Assembly: GCF_004354015.1 (NCBI RefSeq)
Contig: NZ_SMRU01000015.1
Coordinates: forward strand, 1 to 64,000
DNA from: Arthrobacter terricola
Lineage (GTDB): Bacteria; Actinomycetota; Actinomycetes; Actinomycetales; Micrococcaceae
Length of the DNA: 64,000 nucleotides
Direction: 5' to 3'
The notes beneath the pieces are model-generated. The model had not been told where the DNA came from. It worked only from the letters and a program-made list of their open reading frames with translations, and made no database searches. A program made the position numbers and the translations under genes. Positions 27,654-34,210 of the stretch are shown one piece after another (the stretch's first letter is position 1; each line of letters starts with the position of its first letter).

Positions 27654-28334
27654 TTGCGGGGTGTCACTGTGGGTGTTGTGCGATCATCGTTGACCGATCT
27701 TCTCGGGGTACTTTCCGACGCCGTCGCGCCGGACCGCCTCCGTTTCGACGACGGCTCCGACCCCGCTACGCCGGAGTCCACCGCCGACGTCCCTGTCACC
27801 GTCCACGCGCTCGCCGTCAACCGGGTGGGCCGCTCCCGGCGTGAAGGCCCGCTGCTGGACCTCGAACTCAAAGTGGCCGTGGAATGCCACGGACCCACCC
27901 AATTGGACAACATGGAAAAGCTCCTCGTTGCCCTTGAACACAACAGCAGGTACACCGTGGTGTCGGGCAGCGACGTACAGCCGGACGACTATGCCTCGGC
28001 GATCCGCGGCGGACTCGGCTTCCTGGTCCGGGTACCTGTCGCTTTGAGCCTCGAAGAGCCGTCCGGGCCGCTCGTCACCGAACCACTTATCGCGAGCACC
28101 GCCATCGCCCGCAGGATCCGCGGCCGGCTCGTCGACGTCCACAACAAGGGCATCCCCGATGCCTACATCCGCGCCCATTCGTCCGCCACCGCCGTCGTGA
28201 GCGATCCCACCGGCCACTTCGAGGTCCTGGCCTCGGCGGACGACCTCCAGCACTTTGTCGTGGCCGTCCGCGGCTCTGAACGTGAAGTCTCCGCCGACAC
28301 GAGCAGCCTGCCGGTCATCATCCGGTGGGAGTGA
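27654..28334 (+). CDS. DUF4255 (Pvc16-like) protein with carboxypeptidase-regulatory-like domain
   Basis: About 220-226 residues. The N-terminal 140 residues (SSLTDLLGVLSDAVAPD, then VTVHALAVNRVGRSRREGPLLDLELKVAVE and LDNMEKLLVALEHN) resemble DUF4255, the Pvc16-type protein thought to cap or terminate contractile sheaths. The C-terminal 70 residues (RIRGRLVDVHNKGIPDAYIRA, VSDPTGHFEVLA) look like a carboxypeptidase regulatory-like beta sandwich. Start is uncertain: TTG 27654 and GTG 27669 are both possible and neither has a strong ribosome-binding site. First gene of a compact operon of contractile-injection-system genes. Confidence 0.7.
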   Translation: MRGVTVGVVRSSLTDLLGVLSDAVAPDRLRFDDGSDPATPESTADVPVTVHALAVNRVGRSRREGPLLDLELKVAVECHGPTQLDNMEKLLVALEHNSRYTVVSGSDVQPDDYASAIRGGLGFLVRVPVALSLEEPSGPLVTEPLIASTAIARRIRGRLVDVHNKGIPDAYIRAHSSATAVVSDPTGHFEVLASADDLQHFVVAVRGSEREVSADTSSLPVIIRWE

Positions 28335-28347
28335 AAGGGAACACACC

Positions 28348-29607
28348 ATGGTGAACTACCAAGCGCCGGGAGTGTATGTACAGGAGGTGCCCAGCGGTGC
28401 GCGCTCGATCGGCCAGGTCAGCACCAGCATCGCGGGATTCATCGGCGTTTCCCCGGACGCCACGGCCTATCCCGACGAGGTTCGCGTGCTGGACAACTGG
28501 ACCCAGTTCGTCGACCAATACGTGGGCAAAGCCACGCAAGGAACCCCGCTGTCCAACGCCGTCTTCGGCTTCTTCACCAACGGCGGAAGCCGCTGCTACG
28601 TGGTCAACATCGGCACGGGCGGCAGCCTCACGGGAACCGCGGCCAAGCCCACCGGCGTGACCCTCTTCGAAGCGATCGACGACATTTCCATCGTGGCCGC
28701 CCCAGGATATTCCGACGCCGATGCCTACTCGGCCTTGCAGGCCCACGTCGAGCACCCGCTGCGGCAGGACCGGATGGCGATCCTGGACACGCCCGAAAAA
28801 GTGGACGACGTCGGATCCCTCACCCGGGCGGCGACCTCCGGCCTGCCGGGTGGAGACAAGCCGGGTGGCGACGCCGGGGAGGGCAAGTCCGGCGACAAAA
28901 CCGACGGGAAGTCGGATGGAGCCGCCGGGGAGGAATCACTCGGCGCCCCGCAGTCCCCCGGCGGGTACACGGCTTTGTACTTCCCGTGGATTGTCATGAC
29001 CGATCCGGTGTCCGGCAAGAAGGTGACGCAACCGCCGTCGGGCCATCTCGCCGGGGTGTGGGCTCGCGTTGACGCGACACGTGGCGTCCACAAGGCTCCG
29101 GCGAACGAGCCCATCCAAGGCGCGCTGGACCTGGTCCGGCGGGTCAGCCGCGGCGAGCAGGAAGTCCTCAACCCGGCCGGCGTGAACTGCATCCGATACT
29201 TTCCGGGCGAAGGCATCCGTGTCTGGGGCGCGCGGACCAAGGCTCCCGAAGCCAGCGAGTACCGCTACGTCAATGTCCGCAGGCTGACCAACATGATCAA
29301 GGAATCGGTGGCCGACGGCACGCGCTGGGTGGTTTTCGAACCCAACGACCACACGTTGTGGAAGTCGATCCGACGCGACATCGGAGCCTTCCTGACGAAC
29401 GTCTGGCGTGACGGGGCATTGCTGGGGACTACTCCTCAACAGGCCTTCTTCGTGAAATGCGATGAAGAAACCAACCCGCCCGAAGTCCGCGACGCAGGCC
29501 AGGTTGTCACACTGATCGGAATAGCCCCCGTGAAACCCGCCGAATTCGTGGTCTTCAAGCTCATGCAATCGGCCGACAACACACAGACCGAGAACGCAGG
29601 AGCCTGA
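28348..29607 (+). CDS. Contractile tail sheath protein
   Basis: 419-residue sheath subunit, the part that contracts to drive the inner tube. The start MVNYQAPGVYVQEVPSGARSI is the family hallmark. The C-terminal core is conserved: RYVNVRRLTNMIKESVADGT, WVVFEPNDHTLWKSIRRDIG and FLTNVWRDGALLGTTPQQAFFVKCD. In between, residues about 168-212 form a Gly/Lys/Asp-rich low-complexity insertion that should project from the sheath surface. An AAAGGGA site precedes the ATG. Closest relatives by eye are extracellular contractile injection systems rather than myophages. Confidence 0.95.
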   Translation: MVNYQAPGVYVQEVPSGARSIGQVSTSIAGFIGVSPDATAYPDEVRVLDNWTQFVDQYVGKATQGTPLSNAVFGFFTNGGSRCYVVNIGTGGSLTGTAAKPTGVTLFEAIDDISIVAAPGYSDADAYSALQAHVEHPLRQDRMAILDTPEKVDDVGSLTRAATSGLPGGDKPGGDAGEGKSGDKTDGKSDGAAGEESLGAPQSPGGYTALYFPWIVMTDPVSGKKVTQPPSGHLAGVWARVDATRGVHKAPANEPIQGALDLVRRVSRGEQEVLNPAGVNCIRYFPGEGIRVWGARTKAPEASEYRYVNVRRLTNMIKESVADGTRWVVFEPNDHTLWKSIRRDIGAFLTNVWRDGALLGTTPQQAFFVKCDEETNPPEVRDAGQVVTLIGIAPVKPAEFVVFKLMQSADNTQTENAGA

Positions 29608-29608
29608 A

Positions 29609-30100
29609 ATGAGCATGCAGCCAAGCACCCCGGCCCCTGCCGCCCAACCCGGAAACGTCGTGGACCCCTACCGCGCCTACAACTTCAAACTCGTCATCCA
29701 GGGCGTGGTCCAAGGGCACTTCACCAAGGTCGAAGGGCTCGGGCTGAAAATCGACCGCATCCTCTACCGCTCCGGCGGCGAGAACAGTACGGTCCGCGTC
29801 ATTCCCGGGCAGGTCGAATACACTCCGGTGACCCTCCGCTTCGGGCTCACCGACTCCACGGAAATGCTCCAGTGGCTCTTCAAGGCAGTCGACGGACGCG
29901 TCGAGCGGCGCAACGTGTCCATCGCCATGCTCAACGACGCCGGATCAGCCGAAGTCCGCCGCTGGAACCTGCTGGGAGCCTGGCCGTGCGATTGGTTCGG
30001 CGCACCGCTGGACGCCCTCGGCAAGGACCTGGCGATTGAATCCCTCAGCATCGCGTACGACCGCCTGGAACTCGACGATGCCCGCGCTCCCGTGGCCTGA
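29609..30100 (+). CDS. Inner tail tube protein
   Basis: 163-residue tube protein (T4 gp19-like, as in eCIS). YRAYNFKLVIQGVVQGHFTKVEGLGLKI is the typical beginning, and VTLRFGLTDSTEMLQWLFKAV and VRRWNLLGAWPCDWFGAPLDALG are typical later parts of the family. It polymerises into the rigid tube inside the sheath. AGGAG precedes the ATG one base after the sheath stop. Only one tube gene is present, whereas many eCIS loci have two. Confidence 0.93.
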   Translation: MSMQPSTPAPAAQPGNVVDPYRAYNFKLVIQGVVQGHFTKVEGLGLKIDRILYRSGGENSTVRVIPGQVEYTPVTLRFGLTDSTEMLQWLFKAVDGRVERRNVSIAMLNDAGSAEVRRWNLLGAWPCDWFGAPLDALGKDLAIESLSIAYDRLELDDARAPVA

Positions 30101-31130
30101 CTGGCGCCGTTCCGCCGCCCGGCGCCTGCGGGATTTCGCCGAACGGCTCGAGTCGCCGGGTCACGCTGCATCGGACGTGCCCGACGGCGGGACCCGGCCC
30201 GGTGCGTCGGGAACCGAAGGTGCCGCAACAGTCGGGATGATGCGCCCGACGCCGGTCCGAACACTGGACATGTCCGGTGCACCCGAGCATTGGGTGAAGT
30301 TGCTCCGCGACGCCGGCCTCACTCCGGAAACATACCCCGAGTCGCACGACGCCCGCTCACATCCCGTTGCTCCCCCACCCCCACCCAACGCCGGCTCACA
30401 TGTCGTGGCTCCCACACGCAACGCCGGCTCACATCCCGTTGCTCCCCCACCCAACGCCGGCTCACATCCCGTTGCTCCCCCACCCAACGCCGGCTCACAT
30501 GTCGTGGCTCCCACACGCAACGCTCGCGCTGATCACGACGCCGGCTCACATCCCGCCACACCCCCACCCAACGCCCGCTCACATCCCGCCATGCCTCCAG
30601 CCGACGCTGCACCCGTAACTGCGCCGCCAGGATCTTCACCTCAGCCCTTACCGCGACTGTCGCTCGCAAGGCGGTTCCCGACGGTTCTTGCCGAACGCCC
30701 GGGCGTTGACTGCGCTGCTGCGCGTCCTGCCCAGACTGTGCCGCCTCGCGTTGCGGTCCCCAAACAAACCGAAGCGCAAACCACAGCGCACGCAGCCGAA
30801 CCATCCAGGGTGCCCACGGCGAAGCCGCGGCCCCAGGAACTAAAACCGCCCGCCCAAACCGCGCCCGCCGTCGTCGTCCGCGCGGCGCACGAACCAGTCA
30901 CCGCACCGCGCGAACCGGCCCCGCCCCAAACCGCACCGCAAACCCCACCTCCGACAGCCGCGCATCCAAGCACCTCGCCAAAGAACGAGCCCGCTCAAGC
31001 CCTCACCGGAACCTGGCCCGAGCTCGCGCGGCAACAAGCGCCCCAGCAATCCGCGGAACAGAACCATGCCCACCTCGAAAGCACACTTGCCCGGGCAGCC
31101 CGCCTAAGCAACGAACGGCTGGCGGTGTGA
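30078..31130 (+). CDS. Pro/Ala-rich repeat protein of the injection-system operon
   Basis: 350 residues if translation starts at ATG 30078, which overlaps the tube gene by 23 bases. A short basic N-terminus (LPWPDWRRSAARRLRDFAERL) is followed by an unstructured Pro/Ala/Thr-rich chain. Residues about 92-175 consist of 11-residue repeats of the type NAGSHPVAPPP alternating with NAGSHVVAPTR, encoded by 33-base tandem repeats. The C-terminal 40 residues (TWPELARQQAPQQSAEQNHAH) could form a helix. No family recognised. Gene position between tube and Pvc7-like gene is where other systems encode small assembly proteins. It could be a flexible linker or length-related protein; this is speculation. 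Confidence 0.65.
   Translation: MPALPWPDWRRSAARRLRDFAERLESPGHAASDVPDGGTRPGASGTEGAATVGMMRPTPVRTLDMSGAPEHWVKLLRDAGLTPETYPESHDARSHPVAPPPPPNAGSHVVAPTRNAGSHPVAPPPNAGSHPVAPPPNAGSHVVAPTRNARADHDAGSHPATPPPNARSHPAMPPADAAPVTAPPGSSPQPLPRLSLARRFPTVLAERPGVDCAAARPAQTVPPRVAVPKQTEAQTTAHAAEPSRVPTAKPRPQELKPPAQTAPAVVVRAAHEPVTAPREPAPPQTAPQTPPPTAAHPSTSPKNEPAQALTGTWPELARQQAPQQSAEQNHAHLESTLARAARLSNERLAV
30387..30518 (+). repeat. 33-bp tandem repeats, four units plus degenerate flanks
   Basis: Four 33-base units start at 30387, 30420, 30453 and 30486, each beginning AACGCCGGCTCACAT. Units 1 and 4 (…GTCGTGGCTCCCACACGC) and units 2 and 3 (…CCCGTTGCTCCCCCACCC) are two alternating types. Degenerate units lie on both sides (30351-30386 and about 30540-30599). 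Each unit encodes 11 residues, so copy number can change without shifting the frame. Confidence 0.92.
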
Positions 31131-31131
31131 C

Positions 31132-31890
31132 ATGGAACGGGTGGCTTTCCTCATCGAGGACACCGGTGAGCACCTTGGTTGCCTGCTCAATCCCGAAACG
31201 GTGGTGATGCAACGCACAGCCGGCGTGGAACCGCGGCGATCGGCGGGCGGCAAGCTGACAGGGACGGGCCTCGCCGACGATCCCCTCCTCTTCACAGGCG
31301 GCGGCCACACCGAACTCCGCCTGGATCTCCTGTTCGACGTCGACCTCGCGCCGGCGTCGCTCTATGTACAGGACGTTCGCCAGATGACGCGGCCGATTTG
31401 GGCGCTGGCAGAGAACTCAGCCGAGGTGGAGCGGCAGCGACGGCCACCGTCGGTCCGTTTCGTGTGGGGGCGGGCGTGGAACGTTCCGGGGATCGTGACC
31501 GAAGTGGCGGAGCGCTTCGACCGCTTTTCACCGGATGGCTCGCCCTTGCGGTCGTGGATGCGCATGGTGTTCGTGCGCGTCGGGCAAAGCGCGGATCAGG
31601 AAGGTGGGGAGAACTACGAGCTCGCGCAGCGGTTACCGACTGTGGACCTGACGGCCCCGCCGGTGGACACGCTCGCGGTGGGCGGCGATGGCAGCACGGA
31701 CCGGTCCGCATTAGCGCCCGACGGCGGCGAGCCCGTTCCGGAGGTCCCTCCCGGCGAGTTGGGGCGCCTCAGCTTGGCCGCCTTCGGGACGCCGCTGCTG
31801 TGGAAGTTGCTCCTTGAGTACAACAACATTGATGACCCTTCGCACTTCAACGGCCCCCTTGCCGTTCCTCCGGTTGGCGAAGCGCCGTGA
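31132..31890 (+). CDS. Pvc7-like tube-initiator/baseplate protein
   Basis: 252 residues. The N-terminal 180 residues match the CIS tube-protein domain seen in Pvc7/LysM proteins (VAFLIEDTGEHLGCLLNPETVVMQR, TELRLDLLFDVDL, VRFVWGRAWNVPGIVTEVAERFDRF and SWMRMVFVRV). The C-terminal end (LGRLSLAAFGTPLLWKLLLEYNNIDDP, then HFNGPLAVPP) resembles a LysM-like tail. It should join the tube to the baseplate hub. The ATG is one base after the preceding stop. Confidence 0.85.
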   Translation: MERVAFLIEDTGEHLGCLLNPETVVMQRTAGVEPRRSAGGKLTGTGLADDPLLFTGGGHTELRLDLLFDVDLAPASLYVQDVRQMTRPIWALAENSAEVERQRRPPSVRFVWGRAWNVPGIVTEVAERFDRFSPDGSPLRSWMRMVFVRVGQSADQEGGENYELAQRLPTVDLTAPPVDTLAVGGDGSTDRSALAPDGGEPVPEVPPGELGRLSLAAFGTPLLWKLLLEYNNIDDPSHFNGPLAVPPVGEAP

Positions 31891-31903
31891 AAGACACAGC
31901 CCC

Positions 31904-33424
31904 ATGAGGCAACTCCAAGGCCTCCCGGAACTCATCGTCACTTTGGGGCGGCGTCGGCTTTCTCCGGCCGAAACCGCCGCGATTGTCTCTGTGCAGGTGT
32001 TGAGTTCCTTGGCGAGGCCGGGTCAGTGCCTCATCAGTTGGCGTCCCGGTCCCGGGCGTTCGGCGGCAAGCCGCGGTGGCGTCGATCCCGAGCCGGGAGA
32101 CGCGCTCCGGGTGGAACTCGGTGGCCGGCGCGAGCCGCTTTTCATCGGCGAAGTGACTGTGGTGGAGCACACGTACGGGGCGGACCTTTCGCAGGAAGTC
32201 CGGGTCCGCGCCTACGATGCCCTCCACCGGCTGCGGAAGCGCCATTTCACCCGGCTGCACACCGACGTCGACCTCGCCGGCCTGGCCCGTACGCTCTGCG
32301 AGGGCACGGGCCTTCAAGTGGTGGGCGGGGCGATGCACCTGGGCGAGGTGTACCAGTGCGCCCGCTCGGACCTGAGCCTCCTCGTGGAGCAATGCGCACG
32401 CGCGGGCACCTATCCCGTAGTGGACGGCGATGCGTTGCGGCTCACGAGCCTGGCCGGCGAGGGCGAGCCGATGGACTTGGAACTGGGCAGCAGCCTGCAT
32501 TCGGCCGAAGTGGAAGTGAGCCAGGAGCCGGCGTATCTCGGGGCCAAGGCGACCGGTTGGCGGTCGGAGGACGCCTCGGTGCAAGAATCGACAGCAAGGA
32601 CCAGCGACGCCAAGGCAAACGTCGCGGCTGATCCCGTGCTCTCAAGCGTCGGCGCGGGCGGCGATCTCCTGCGCGACAACGAGCCCATGAGCTCGTCCGC
32701 GCAGGCGCACAGCCTGGCCCAAGCCGAGTTGGACGTCCGCGTGGCCGGCCAGGTAACCGCGGTCTTCGTGGCCGACGGCGATCCCCGCCTCCGCGCCGGC
32801 CGCCGGGTCCGGGTGCGGGGCCTCGCTGCGTCACTCGAAGGCACTTATGCGATCGGCACGGCCACCCATCGCCTTGACGGCACCGGCTACGAAACAACCA
32901 TCACCACCGCGCCACCGGATCCCCCGCCAGCACGACGACCTGACGTCTTCACCCTCGGCACAGTGTTGGACGTCGACGATCCGGAAGGTCGAGGGCGGGC
33001 GCGCGTCCGGCTCCCGGCCTTTCCGCCGCTGGAATCGGCGTGGGCGCCGATCCTCGCCCTTGGCGCCGGGCCTGGGAAAGGCCTTGTGGTAACTCCCGCC
33101 CTGGATGACACCGTACTGGTCCTGCTTCCCGCCACCGACCCCGCGCAGACGATCATCCTCGGCGGACTCTACGGCCGGGAGCAGACGCCGGACAAGGGCG
33201 CGAATTCGCCCCGCGACAGCCGCTACACCTTCCGGAGCGCGGACGGCCAGCAAATAGTGCTCGACGGCGGTGCCCGCACCGTCAGTTTCACGGACGGCCA
33301 CGGCTCCACGGTGGAACTGGGTCCGGAGAAGCTGCGCATCACCTCAGCAACGGACATGTTCCTCGAAGCGCCCGGCAAGGCCATGAGGATCCGGGCCAAG
33401 ACTGTCGATTTCGAGGAGGCGTGA
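31904..33424 (+). CDS. VgrG-like spike protein (Pvc8-like)
   Basis: 506 residues. The N-terminal gpD-like domain (about 1-330) begins LQGLPELIVTLGRRRLSP and includes GLQVVGGAMHLGEVYQCARSDLSLL and VEQCARAGTYPVVDGDALRL. A gp5-type OB domain (about 345-430) has LGTVLDVDDPEGRGRARVRLPAF and AWAPILALGAGPGKGLVVTP and DTVLVLL. The C-terminal beta stalk ends with RITSATDMFLEAPGKAMRI and a final MRIRAKTVDF-type strand. It forms the spike at the centre of the baseplate. ATG 31904 is the preferred start. Confidence 0.92.
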   Translation: MRQLQGLPELIVTLGRRRLSPAETAAIVSVQVLSSLARPGQCLISWRPGPGRSAASRGGVDPEPGDALRVELGGRREPLFIGEVTVVEHTYGADLSQEVRVRAYDALHRLRKRHFTRLHTDVDLAGLARTLCEGTGLQVVGGAMHLGEVYQCARSDLSLLVEQCARAGTYPVVDGDALRLTSLAGEGEPMDLELGSSLHSAEVEVSQEPAYLGAKATGWRSEDASVQESTARTSDAKANVAADPVLSSVGAGGDLLRDNEPMSSSAQAHSLAQAELDVRVAGQVTAVFVADGDPRLRAGRRVRVRGLAASLEGTYAIGTATHRLDGTGYETTITTAPPDPPPARRPDVFTLGTVLDVDDPEGRGRARVRLPAFPPLESAWAPILALGAGPGKGLVVTPALDDTVLVLLPATDPAQTIILGGLYGREQTPDKGANSPRDSRYTFRSADGQQIVLDGGARTVSFTDGHGSTVELGPEKLRITSATDMFLEAPGKAMRIRAKTVDFEEA

Positions 33425-33762
33425 TGAAAGCCCTGGTCAAGGAGGCAATCCTGCGCTGCGGACACGACGGCAAAGTGCAAAACGTCCCTTCCCAGGAGTG
33501 GGTAAGGGTAGCCGGTTCGCCGATCTTGGTGGACAACGATCCCCAGGGCCGGGACATCAGCATGTGCCCCAACATCGGCATCAACATCAAGCCGTGCAAC
33601 AAGACGCTTCCGGTGCTCAAGGGCTATTCCACGTTCGTCCGGATCAGCGGCAAGCGGATCTGCCTGGACACTGTGGAGGGCTACACGGACGGTACACCGC
33701 CGGGCGCGGTCAAATATACGGTCCGGCGTCCCGGCCAGGTCTTCGTGGCGGCGGCATCGTGA
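33424..33762 (+). CDS. PAAR-like spike-tip candidate
   Basis: 112 residues, beta-rich, with four cysteines in two pairs (CGH near the start; CPN, KPC, and ICLD). The repeated Gly and short strands (AGSPILVDNDPQGRDISMCP, GYSTFVRISGKRICLD) resemble PAAR-type tip proteins, which cap the VgrG spike and can bind metal. It is immediately after the spike gene (ATG overlaps its stop by one base), which is where a tip gene is expected. I cannot assign a family with certainty. Confidence 0.6.
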   Translation: MKALVKEAILRCGHDGKVQNVPSQEWVRVAGSPILVDNDPQGRDISMCPNIGINIKPCNKTLPVLKGYSTFVRISGKRICLDTVEGYTDGTPPGAVKYTVRRPGQVFVAAAS

Positions 33763-33775
33763 ACGGCGTCCTGGC

Positions 33776-34210
33776 ATGAGCGCTCCAAGGTACAAATCGG
33801 TGGCGTTCGTCCATCCCGACTTCGACGCAGACATCGGCCTGCCCGGTTTACGCCTGACGCCCGATGGCCGGCTCGCGACAGTGACGGATGCGTCCTCGGT
33901 ACGCCAGGCACTCCTCCTGTTGCTCAGCACACGGCCCGGCGAGCGCGTCAACCGTCCCAGCTATGGGTGCCACTTGTTCCGGCTCGCGTTCGCGCCGGCG
34001 GACGACACCACGGCGGGCCTGGCCATCCACTATGTGGCGCGGGCCGTGGAGCAGTGGGAACCGCGGATCACGGTCCTCTCCCTTGACGCATCACGGGACC
34101 CGGAAAACCCGGAAATCCTCGAAGTCCGGCTGCGCTACCGTGTCCGGTCCACGCAGATTGAAGACCAGCTCGCCATTGCCTTGCCCGTCGATTCCGGAGG
34201 TGCAGCGTGA
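33776..34210 (+). CDS. Baseplate wedge protein gp25/gpW-like
   Basis: 144 residues. VRQALLLLLSTRPGERVNRPSYGCHLFRLAF and AIHYVARAVEQWEPRITVLS are the hallmark of gp25/GpW (Pvc9-like) baseplate proteins. Following the spike and tip, it forms part of the wedge that links baseplate to sheath. The stop overlaps the next GTG by four bases. Confidence 0.92.
   Translation: MSAPRYKSVAFVHPDFDADIGLPGLRLTPDGRLATVTDASSVRQALLLLLSTRPGERVNRPSYGCHLFRLAFAPADDTTAGLAIHYVARAVEQWEPRITVLSLDASRDPENPEILEVRLRYRVRSTQIEDQLAIALPVDSGGAA

Noticed and set aside
30387..30518. CRISPR-like array
   Set aside because: Units are directly adjacent with no spacers and encode an in-frame Pro-rich repeat in a gene.
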